Assembly (NCBI GenBank): GCA_002471825.1
Contig: DKQS01000006.1
Coordinates: forward strand, 62,001 to 126,000
Reading direction: 5' to 3'
DNA length: 64,000 nucleotides
From: Flavobacteriaceae bacterium UBA7302
GTDB lineage: Bacteria; Bacteroidota; Bacteroidia; Flavobacteriales; Flavobacteriaceae
The notes under the pieces are model-generated. The model was given only the letters and a program-made list of their open reading frames with translations, was not told where the DNA came from and did not search any database. Made by a program: the position numbers and the translations under genes. Of the stretch, positions 57,101 to 63,321 are shown piece by piece; the stretch's first letter is position 1, and every line of letters begins with the position of its first letter.

Positions 57101-57175
57101 ATAGGCTGTATTTACTTTTTCGTTGTTTAATCCTTTCAAATATTTATTAAGAACAGAATTTTGGAATAGGGACAT
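54134..57175 (-). CDS. Type IIG restriction-modification enzyme (Eco57I-like)
   Basis: The 1013-residue single-chain enzyme cuts and methylates DNA. The N-terminal nuclease of PD-(D/E)xK type has Asp88 in K-K-T-D-G-A and Glu102-x-Lys104 in I-E-L-K-G. The methyltransferase core has the G-V-F-Y-T-P motif (373-378), the S-adenosylmethionine motif D-P-A-C-G-S-G-A-F (441-449) and N-P-P-Y (564-567), which marks N6-adenine methylation. Residues from about 700 form the target-recognition and helical end region, ending with the short coiled-coil K-A-E-I-D-K-T-D-K-E-I-D-A. Because one chain does both activities no separate methylase or specificity gene is needed. The recognition site cannot be read from sequence. 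Confidence 0.93.
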   Translation of the reverse strand: MSLFQNSVLNKYLKGLNNEKVNTAYTLFTEHFHNPEIQNNIRNSKEEQYQEGFLRDLFVKVFGYTLNPETDFNLTTELKNIKGSKKTDGAILKDGKALAVIELKGTNTTDLGKVENQAFGYKNNQPGCNYVITANFEKIRFYIDNAVDFEEFNLFQLSKQRFEILWLCLSSEYLLKDIPKKIKNESLTQEENVTKKLYKDYALFRNEIFDAIQKENLQYDKLTLFKKTQKLLDRFLFIFFAEDRLLLPPNSIRTIVNQWTDLKDKYDEYFPLYDRFKKYFGYMNTGYKGQQHDIFAYNGGLFAPDDILDNIYINDEILHKHTLQLSTYDFESEVSVNILGHIFEHSLNDIEEIQAELSGTVAEKTKTKRKKDGVFYTPKYITKYIVDNTVGKLCEEKKNELEIQEEEYEKERKGRQKATLKKLNQKLEDYRNWLLQITICDPACGSGAFLNQALDFLIHEHRYIDELQAKLFGDTLVMSEIENSILENNLFGVDINEESVEIAKLSLWLRTAQKGRKLTSLNNNIKCGNSLIDDPVVAGEKAFHWQNEFPEVFSKGGFDVVIGNPPYVDNRGFDKDVLQYLFNMFPNSFEKSGTDKFKTTKLNLIAPFIEINSKILKHNGYLSYIFHKNIFKTNGYTAIRKFILENFYIELLTDWGAGQFQDVVAETATFTLKKNKKLNENLKVEFYNLYIKKLENTQSQKVFLNSYDYIYGIYSSKEDRKVLKKIEKADLRLKEIVNINNGIVTGNDKKYLSNSKINSDYKKALRGKDINRYGRLKTKEYIYYKKDELLRARDEEIFKSSEKLIMQMINIDFVITYDEKQYYNLGTTYAITPKKEVNLLQVLGILNSKLIGYYYRKKYTNDSTLTNAISTRNLYTLPIIISNDDKFIKLVNDILEQNKALSDLTDNKLKLILSKYNFSKPSRKLQTWYKLDFGEFIKELEKVRKKSAKENETEYKKLSLSEEAEWMQYFKQQKEKVQDIKAEIDKTDKEIDAMVYQLYGLTEEEISIIESSL

Positions 57176-57195
57176 AGCTATTTGGTCAATTTTCT

Positions 57196-57203
57196 CAAAT
57201 TTA
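57196..57203 (-). promoter_or_regulatory. -7 promoter element of the RM-membrane protein unit
   Basis: On the minus strand the octamer is TAAATTTG, an exact TAnnTTTG match, 20 bases upstream of the RM start. No TTG was found at the usual -33 distance. Confidence 0.45.
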
Positions 57204-57295
57204 AGGAAGAAGTAATAACATTAAAAGATAATAACCCTTAGATCTAATAATTTTCTATATCATATTAACCTCTTGGTATTTATTGAGTTATCTAT

Positions 57296-58375
57296 TTAAT
57301 CCTTTAATATGATTATTTTATTTGTCCTAGTGATAATGAATGTTTTACTGTTTTTCTTGTAAATCTCTACCTTTTCTTTTGTTCTAGTCAAGTAAGGTTT
57401 TTCATTTTCATCCAGTTCGTACTTAATTCCTGATAAGTATAATTTATCCTTTAGATTGAAAAATATAAAATTTAAAAGAGACAATTTTACAATTGGAGTT
57501 TTGTCCCGGTTTTTTTTCTTTAATTTGATTTGTAGTTCCTTTGAGTTCAACCACAAAAGATCAAAATCCTTTCCCTTAAAGAATGTGAAGCCTAAACAGA
57601 TATGCTCAATTATTTCTTTTCCATAAAAAATAAATCTATTTTCTTTTCCTACAAAATAGTCCGGCCTATTTGATAAACCAGCTTTACTGTGGGGAACCCC
57701 CATATTTGATTTGCTAGCTATTAAACGCCATTCATTTTCATACTGCCATTTTATGGATTTAATATTTGTCAAATAATAAAAAGGAATATGAAATGAATTG
57801 AACATACTGATATCAATAGGTTCTATTTTATCAGAGTAGTTAACGGGGTAAATACCTAATATTTCCTCATTATTTTCATTCAATAATGAAGAAAGACTAC
57901 TTTTCAAAGATGAAGTCTTAAATTTTAGTTGGAATCCATTCTCCTGGGTGTAATGAGGCCACATTAGACTATTATTACCGGATTTTGAAAATGAAACAAC
58001 ACCGAAGAGATTTGACGAAATTTCATATAATGTACTTATGTATGCGTTACATCTATTTTCATCATTTATATCTTTTTCATAAAGTTCAAAAACTTCATTA
58101 TCCGTCAAGACTTCTGAGAAAATGTTTTCATAATGTTCCAGACTTAACTTCTTGCTTGAATAAAGAAGAAAAGGATTACTATCCAATACATCATTTAATT
58201 CAATTGGATGAGAGGCATAGAAATAAGAATTTACAACTGAGTCTACGTTGTAGCTTGTTAAAGAATAGTATTTATAAACATAGTCTGGTTCGTCTAGATT
58301 ATGTTTGATAATTGGTTTTTTACTATTTGCTTCACGATTTAAGTATTCAAACTGATTGTATGAATATTTTTCCAT
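57296..58375 (-). CDS. DUF2971-family protein
   Basis: The 359-residue protein shows the family pattern: Y-V-Y-K-Y-Y-S-L near residue 30, Y-A-S-H-P-I-E-L-N-D, then G-V-V-S-F-S-K-S-G-N-N-S-L-M-W-P-H-Y-T with a following G-F-Q-L-K-F, and W-Q-Y-E-N-E-W-R-L. These conserved Ser, Asn, Trp, His and Arg positions look like an active or ligand site. The family has no settled biochemical role but is frequent in mobile and defence regions. The C-terminal 90 residues are Lys-rich and not shared with the core family pattern. The ATG at 58375 is preferred to a TTG at 58390. It lies upstream of the RM gene on the same strand, 120 bases away. Confidence 0.82.
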   Translation of the reverse strand: MEKYSYNQFEYLNREANSKKPIIKHNLDEPDYVYKYYSLTSYNVDSVVNSYFYASHPIELNDVLDSNPFLLYSSKKLSLEHYENIFSEVLTDNEVFELYEKDINDENRCNAYISTLYEISSNLFGVVSFSKSGNNSLMWPHYTQENGFQLKFKTSSLKSSLSSLLNENNEEILGIYPVNYSDKIEPIDISMFNSFHIPFYYLTNIKSIKWQYENEWRLIASKSNMGVPHSKAGLSNRPDYFVGKENRFIFYGKEIIEHICLGFTFFKGKDFDLLWLNSKELQIKLKKKNRDKTPIVKLSLLNFIFFNLKDKLYLSGIKYELDENEKPYLTRTKEKVEIYKKNSKTFIITRTNKIIILKD

Positions 58376-58451
58376 TGTTTTTGAGTTCAATATAAGTTAT
58401 TAAATTAAAAACGATAGAATTATAATTTATATTATGTTAAATAGAATATTG

Positions 58452-58471
58452 AGGGACATCCGAAGATATCC
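58452..58471. terminator. Hairpin with TTCG loop after the EF-G2 operon
   Basis: On the minus strand GGGA-T-ATC pairs with GAT-G-TCCC around a C-TTCG-G tetraloop, with one mismatch in the stem. It lies 9 bases after the stop of the 127-residue gene. The following sequence is only moderately T-rich, so termination may be weak. It also marks the edge between the island and the core region. Confidence 0.45.
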
Positions 58472-58480
58472 CCTTGTTGA

Positions 58481-58864
58481 TTAATCAAGCCAGTTTAAAA
58501 AGTAGTTCATCATCTCTTCCTTAAACGCATAATGCATTTTTATATAATCACGCATGTCATCCATTAAGGTATTTTGCGCATCATAATACGAAGGCTCTAA
58601 TTCCTCGTTCTGCTTTAATTTGTTTAAGATGGCTATTTTCTGTTTGCATCGATGCTTTAATTTGGCAATTGCATCGCGCTCTATATTAATTCTGTTTTGA
58701 AATTGCTCTAACGGAATCATCGCGCTCTTGCTAAATTCTCTGGCCGCAATCTCTTCTAACTTCTCTTCAAAAGAATCCATTTCATTGTAATGAAATCGCA
58801 ATTCTCGTCTCCAGGTTTCTAAATTGAACTTTAGATCGCTTAAATATGAAACTTGTGTCTGCAT
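58481..58864 (-). CDS. Small helical protein next to the EF-G2-like gene
   Basis: I cannot assign this 127-residue protein to a named family. It is almost wholly helical and charged, with heptad-like stretches (for example F-E-E-K-L-E-E-I-A-A-R-E-F and I-A-K-L-K-H-R-C-K-Q-K-I-A-I-L-N-K-L), suggesting a coiled-coil dimer. There is no signal peptide or membrane segment. It starts 11 bases after the EF-G2-like stop, so the two genes are one unit. A ribosome- or factor-binding role is possible but inferred only from position. Confidence 0.75.
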   Translation of the reverse strand: MQTQVSYLSDLKFNLETWRRELRFHYNEMDSFEEKLEEIAAREFSKSAMIPLEQFQNRINIERDAIAKLKHRCKQKIAILNKLKQNEELEPSYYDAQNTLMDDMRDYIKMHYAFKEEMMNYFLNWLD

Positions 58865-58875
58865 AGTGTGTATAC

Positions 58876-60978
58876 TTAATTTTTGATTAATTCTTTTTGT
58901 ACGTTACTCGGAACGTTTTGATAGTCGGATTCCTTTGATGTAAAGGTTCCTCTTCCTTGTGTGATGGATCTCAAACTGGTTGAGAAGTCATACAATTCGG
59001 CTTTCGGCGTAATGCTCTTCAATACTTGATACGACCCTAAAGAATCGATTCCCAAGATCATCGAGCGTCTCGATTGCAATTCGGTCATCACCGATCCGAC
59101 CATTTGCTCTGGTACCTTGATTGATAACTCCTGCGTTGGTTCTAACAATCTCGGACTCGCATTTAAAAAGGCTTCTTTAAAAGCATGTGCCGATGCTATT
59201 TTAAAGGAAATATCGTTGGAGTCTACCGCGTGCATCTTACCGTCATAGACCATTACTCGAATGTCTCTGGCGTAGGAATGCGTCAACGGACCTTCTTCCA
59301 TCACTTCCATGATTCCCTTTAATACTGCTGGTAAATAGCGCGAATCAATCACACCACCGACGATACAGTTGTAGAAAATCAATTTTCCACCCCATGCCAA
59401 GTCGATTTCCTCCTTACCACGAATGTTGAATCCTTCTGGTTCTGGCATTCCTTCAAACCAAGGCTCTATTTTCATATGTACCTGAGCAAATTGTCCGGCG
59501 CCACCAGATTGCTTTTTGTGTCTGTAATTTGCTGTAGATGAACGCTGTATGGTTTCTCTATACGGAATCTTAGGTTTGCTAAATACGGCTTCAACACCAT
59601 AAATATGTTCCAACATCCACTTAATGGTTGCTAAGTGCAACTCCCCTTGCGTTCCGATTAAGGATTCCTTGGTCTCGTTGGAATAACTCAAGCAAATCGT
59701 AGGATCTTGCGAATGCAATTTCTTCAAGGCATCACTTAATTTCTCCTCTTCTTGTGCATCCACGGCGTTCAATTTCTTGGTAATCCGTGCATCTGGATAT
59801 TTGATCGGTTTAATGGTGTACCCCTCACCTTTTGTAGATAACGTATCGTTGGTCTCGGTATCTTTCAATTTGGTCGTTGCACCAATGTCTCCACATGATA
59901 ATTTGCTCACCGCTTGTTTCTGACCACCATCCATGATGTACAACTGATTGAGTGTTTCGCTTTCCCCAGTTCTACTGTTGATGAGTTTATCGTTGGAGTT
60001 CAATTCCCCCGACTTCACTTTAAAGAAGGTAATTTGCCCTAAGTTGGGCTGATAAATGGTCTTAAAGACAAATAAAACCGTGTCATTTTCAGGAGAGGGA
60101 ACAATCTCATTCCCTTCTACACTTTGCTCTCCTTTAAGGTCTGCAGCTGCAGGTGCTACGTTATCAATGAATCCCATCAAACGTCCTGTGCCCATATCAT
60201 TTAAGGCTGAGACACAAAAAACAGGGAACAAATCGTGATTTAACATTCCGGCTTTGATTCCCTGTCGCATTTCGTCTTCGTTCAGCGTTCCCTTGTCGAA
60301 GAACAGCTCCATCAACTCTTCATCGTTTTCTGCAGCTTTTTCAACAAGTTCGTTGTGTAATTCATCGGCCAAGGCCTTTTCGCTTTCAGGAATCTCGAAC
60401 TTTTCAGGTTTACCACCATCGGGTCCGAATTTGTACATTTTCATTTTTAATACATCAATGATGCACTGTGCTCCATCAACCACAATTGGATACTGCACTT
60501 TTACAGCATTGTTTCCAACCAGTTGTTTGATGGATTGAAAATTTTCTTCAAAATTGGTTTGTTTGTGATCGATTTGATTTACCACAAATAAGGTAGGTTT
60601 GTGGTACTTATCGATGTAGTTCCATATAATTTCTGTCCCTACTTCTACTCCATGCCGTCCGTTAATCACAGTAACTACGGTATCTGCCACACGAATGGAT
60701 GAAATAATTTCTCCTACAAAATCATCCAACCCTGGAGTATCCATGATGTTAATTTTGTAATTGCGCCATTCGGTATGTAAAGGAGTAGCAAAAACAGAGG
60801 CTTGTCTTTCGTGCTCTATTTCGTGATAATCTGAAACGGTATTTTTGGACTCAATGGTTCCTCGTCTCTTTAATATTCCGGCCTCAAATAGCATCGTTTC
60901 AGATAAGGTAGTTTTTCCGCTATTATGAGCCCCAACAAACACAACATTTTTAATGTGTTTATCATCATATATTTTCAT
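58876..60978 (-). CDS. EF-G-like translation factor with degenerate GTPase motifs
   Basis: The 700-residue protein has the full EF-G domain order. Domain IV carries the conserved K-K-Q-S-G-G-A-G-Q-F and the domain V region is complete. The GTPase motifs depart from consensus: P-loop G-A-H-N-S-G-K-T-T (16-24) keeps Gly-Lys-Thr but has Asn-Ser for the usual Asp-x. Switch I reads E-R-Q-A-S-V instead of E-R-G-I-T-I. G3 reads D-T-P-G-L-D-D-F (80-87), so the catalytic His is Leu84. G4 reads N-Q-I-D. Loss of the His predicts very weak or no GTP hydrolysis. A Bacteroides EF-G2 that works without GTPase activity has been described, to my recollection, and this may be its counterpart. The ATG at 60978 was chosen over a GTG at 60984. 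Confidence 0.9.
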   Translation of the reverse strand: MKIYDDKHIKNVVFVGAHNSGKTTLSETMLFEAGILKRRGTIESKNTVSDYHEIEHERQASVFATPLHTEWRNYKINIMDTPGLDDFVGEIISSIRVADTVVTVINGRHGVEVGTEIIWNYIDKYHKPTLFVVNQIDHKQTNFEENFQSIKQLVGNNAVKVQYPIVVDGAQCIIDVLKMKMYKFGPDGGKPEKFEIPESEKALADELHNELVEKAAENDEELMELFFDKGTLNEDEMRQGIKAGMLNHDLFPVFCVSALNDMGTGRLMGFIDNVAPAAADLKGEQSVEGNEIVPSPENDTVLFVFKTIYQPNLGQITFFKVKSGELNSNDKLINSRTGESETLNQLYIMDGGQKQAVSKLSCGDIGATTKLKDTETNDTLSTKGEGYTIKPIKYPDARITKKLNAVDAQEEEKLSDALKKLHSQDPTICLSYSNETKESLIGTQGELHLATIKWMLEHIYGVEAVFSKPKIPYRETIQRSSTANYRHKKQSGGAGQFAQVHMKIEPWFEGMPEPEGFNIRGKEEIDLAWGGKLIFYNCIVGGVIDSRYLPAVLKGIMEVMEEGPLTHSYARDIRVMVYDGKMHAVDSNDISFKIASAHAFKEAFLNASPRLLEPTQELSIKVPEQMVGSVMTELQSRRSMILGIDSLGSYQVLKSITPKAELYDFSTSLRSITQGRGTFTSKESDYQNVPSNVQKELIKN

Positions 60979-61038
60979 GCGCACTAATTTTAGGTTTCAC
61001 TTATAAAAGTACAGATAGCAATCCTCCAAAAAGATGAC

Positions 61039-61072
61039 TTTTGTTAGGTTTTGAGAATAAAATCCAACAAAA
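61039..61072 (-). terminator. Long AT-rich hairpin downstream of the first DUF4251 gene
   Basis: TTTTGTTAGGTTTT (61039-61052) can pair with AAAATCCAACAAAA (61059-61072), with one A-C mismatch and one G-U pair. It lies about 100 bases after the minus-strand DUF4251 stop and upstream of the EF-G2-like gene. On the minus strand it is followed by a T-rich stretch, so it is a plausible terminator separating the two. Confidence 0.4.
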
Positions 61073-61168
61073 TATCACTTTTTAAAAGCTGCTATATCTT
61101 CCGAAAATTTATGCTTTGAAGTAAGCTTTGGTTGATTGATTTCTTGCTACACTTCTGCAATAAATTAG

Positions 61169-61705
61169 TTAGTTGTTCCGTGCCGTCCACTCACCATTAT
61201 AGGTGATGGTATTTCTGTGAGTACTGTCTACAATCAAAGAGGCGTTGTTGTTGGCGTATAAAGTATACTTTAACTCCAATGCTTCCTCATCTCCCTTTAC
61301 CCACATCCTAATGGTATATGCTTTTTTTCGAGCATTATAGGTAACTGTTTTGTTCTGAACTTGTTCCTTTAAATTCAGATTTACTTTTTGACCATTGTAG
61401 TTGTTTGTCAAGTTGTGCTGACCAAAGAAGGGCAACTTCATAGAAATTTGATCCTTATTCAAATGAACGTGGTTCTCTACATTGGTCAAATTAATGTAAT
61501 GGGAGTTGCTGCCAAGGATTAACAAACTTCCGTTATCAATACTAAATGGCGTCACCAAAGGATTTGCCTGTTTTGCTTTGAATTCGATGGTTTTGTTATA
61601 CACAACGTCTTTCAGGGCGTTTAAATCGCTTTCTGAAACGACTTTATTTTGGGTTGCACATCCGAATAAAAATAAAGCCAATAAAATATGTAAATAGTAG
61701 CGCAT
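61169..61705 (-). CDS. DUF4251 lipoprotein, copy 1
   Basis: The 178-residue lipoprotein has the lipobox L-F-G-C. The Bacteroidetes DUF4251 pattern follows: an N-terminal N-A-L-K-D-V-V-Y-N-K-T-I-E-F, the central L-P-F-F-G-Q, beta strands with K-A-Y-T-I-R-M-W-V and the C-terminal S-T-H-R-N-T-I-T-Y-N-G-E-W. It is about as long as, and clearly paralogous to, the next gene on the same strand, 95 bases upstream. The function of the family is unknown. An envelope location is supported by the lipobox. Confidence 0.85.
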   Translation of the reverse strand: MRYYLHILLALFLFGCATQNKVVSESDLNALKDVVYNKTIEFKAKQANPLVTPFSIDNGSLLILGSNSHYINLTNVENHVHLNKDQISMKLPFFGQHNLTNNYNGQKVNLNLKEQVQNKTVTYNARKKAYTIRMWVKGDEEALELKYTLYANNNASLIVDSTHRNTITYNGEWTARNN

Positions 61706-61742
61706 GGGATCTAAGTGTTTGATGTTTAGTGCTTTGAAGATA

Positions 61743-61750
61743 CAAAATTA
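61743..61750 (-). promoter_or_regulatory. -7 promoter element of DUF4251 copy 1
   Basis: On the minus strand the octamer is TAATTTTG, an exact TAnnTTTG match, 37 bases before the start codon. A TTG lies upstream at a shorter than usual spacing of 15 bases. Confidence 0.4.
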
Positions 61751-61800
61751 TTTCTAGGAATTTGACAAGGAAACGTTAAAACCCCTTTGAAAGAGCTGTT

Positions 61801-62337
61801 CTACTCCTTGATAAGGAACCAATCGCCACGATAGGTAATCGCGTTTCTGTGGGTCGAATTCACCACCATTTGAGCCGTTTTGTTTGGATGTAAGGTATAG
61901 GAAATTCGCAAGGACTCTTGTCGCCCTCTCACCAATAATTTCAAGGTGTAGGTTTTTTTCTTCGGATCAAAAACGATGGTTTTCTCATCAATCTTTTGGT
62001 GGAAGATCAAACTGTTGTCATCACTACTATACGCGTTAATAATACGTTGTTCACCGTAAAAAGGCAAATCCATCGAAATACTATCCTTGTAAATTTTTAC
62101 ATAGTTGTAAATGTTTGCCAAGTTTACAAAAGCCTGATTTGATCCAGGCGGTAAGGTGTTGTAGGCACTGAGGTTGTTGCCAAATCGCAAGGGTGAAGCA
62201 CTTCGTCCTTCAAATGCAATATTTTTGCTGTATACGGCTTCTTTTAAGTTGCTCATTTTTTTCTCAGAAACCACCAGTTCTTTGCTGGCACAGCCAAAGA
62301 GTATCAAAACCACAAAACCGAAACAAAAACGCATCAT
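61801..62337 (-). CDS. DUF4251 lipoprotein, copy 2
   Basis: The 178-residue lipoprotein (lipobox L-F-G-C) is equal in length to copy 1 and similar across its whole length: S-N-L-K-E-A-V-Y-S-K-N-I-A-F near the N-terminus, D-L-P-F-Y-G-E in the middle, K-K-T-Y-T-L-K-L-L-V, and S-T-H-R-N-A-I-T-Y-R-G-D-W at the end. The pair arose by tandem duplication and has diverged considerably, so both are likely kept by selection. The function is unknown. Confidence 0.85.
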   Translation of the reverse strand: MMRFCFGFVVLILFGCASKELVVSEKKMSNLKEAVYSKNIAFEGRSASPLRFGNNLSAYNTLPPGSNQAFVNLANIYNYVKIYKDSISMDLPFYGEQRIINAYSSDDNSLIFHQKIDEKTIVFDPKKKTYTLKLLVRGRQESLRISYTLHPNKTAQMVVNSTHRNAITYRGDWFLIKE

Positions 62338-62441
62338 CCTTTAAATACTTGTGAAATAACCCTTTAAAATTACCAAATTATTAAAATCGATGCCAAGGAT
62401 TTAACATAAAATATCGTAATCTTGACGACTGATTGAGGCCT

Positions 62442-63149
62442 ATGGTATCCATTCTTTTTGAGGACGATTATTGTGTGTTGGTGAACAAACCCAACAATGT
62501 TTTGGTGCATCATGCCCACCATTCGCGAAATGTGCGAACCGAAGCCTCTTTGTTGGATTTATTGAAGGAATCCCTAGGAATGAAATTGTATCCGGTTCAT
62601 CGCTTGGACCGAAAAACCTCAGGTGTGGTATTGCTTTGCAAGGAAACCACCTACGTTTCAAAGTTTCAAGAATTGTTTGCTAGCAATGCGATTTCGAAAG
62701 TGTATTACGGATTGGTACGTGGCTTTGCTCCGGATGAGAAGTTGATTGATAGTCCTGTAAAAGGTCGTGATGCCAAAGTGCATAAAGAAGCACAGACAGA
62801 ATTAAAAACATTGGCCACCACTACCCTTTCCATTCCTGTGAAACCTTATGATTCGTCGCGTTATAGCTTGGTGGAGTTACATCCCAAAACCGGCCGCATG
62901 CATCAATTGCGCATTCACATGCAAAAGATTTCACATCCGTTGGTCTGTGATCCGAAGTATGGGGATAACAACCACAATGCGATGTTTGAAAAAGAATTCG
63001 GAATTACCAGTTTGTTTTTGCACGCCGGACAATTAGCCTTTGAACATCCCTTTACGAATGAACGAATTCATGTCAAAGCAGCTTTCCCAAATCATTGGGA
63101 ATTCATATTTAAAAAATTTGGATGGAATAATCCACTCACTGCTCAATAG
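62442..63149 (+). CDS. truC: RluA-family pseudouridine synthase, TruC-like
   Basis: The 235-residue enzyme isomerises uridine in RNA. The catalytic Asp56 is in P-V-H-R-L-D-R-K-T-S-G. Other family segments are V-N-K-P-N-N-V-L-V-H-H near the N-terminus and H-P-K-T-G-R-M-H-Q-L-R-I-H and C-D-P-K-Y-G-D later. There is no S4 domain and the short length with an R-H/H-A-H-rich loop fits the TruC group, which modifies tRNA position 65 in E. coli. That target is inferred. The ATG at 62442 is preferred to a TTG at 62433. Its 3' end overlaps the convergent CPXCG gene by 14 bases. Confidence 0.88.
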   Translation: MVSILFEDDYCVLVNKPNNVLVHHAHHSRNVRTEASLLDLLKESLGMKLYPVHRLDRKTSGVVLLCKETTYVSKFQELFASNAISKVYYGLVRGFAPDEKLIDSPVKGRDAKVHKEAQTELKTLATTTLSIPVKPYDSSRYSLVELHPKTGRMHQLRIHMQKISHPLVCDPKYGDNNHNAMFEKEFGITSLFLHAGQLAFEHPFTNERIHVKAAFPNHWEFIFKKFGWNNPLTAQ

Positions 63150-63321
63150 ACTGCGAGTGGAAAGCGACAAGCTCGCCTTCTTCGAAAGTCGGACTCACCT
63201 CAATCGGATTGCAACAAACTTCACAATCTTCAATATAGGTTTGTGTACGAACGCTGGCATCAAAAATCATGGATATTTCTTCCCAGCAATAAGGACACTG
63301 AAAGAAATGTTCTTGTTCCAT
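63136..63321 (-). CDS. CPXCG-motif small Cys-rich protein
   Basis: The 61-residue protein has two Cys pairs, C-P-Y-C (about 9-12) and C-E-V-C-C (about 33-37). These probably form a single zinc ribbon. The sequence matches the CPXCG family, which is common in Gammaproteobacteria and Bacteroidetes and has no known function. Its ATG follows directly after the stop of the MDR oxidoreductase gene (TAA then ATG), so the two are transcribed together. It overlaps the end of the truC gene on the opposite strand. Confidence 0.85.
   Translation of the reverse strand: MEQEHFFQCPYCWEEISMIFDASVRTQTYIEDCEVCCNPIEVSPTFEEGELVAFHSQSIEQ

Noticed and set aside
53460..58375. Island as an integrated prophage or conjugative element
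   Set aside because: No integrase, structural, transfer or replication genes were seen and no tRNA flanks it.
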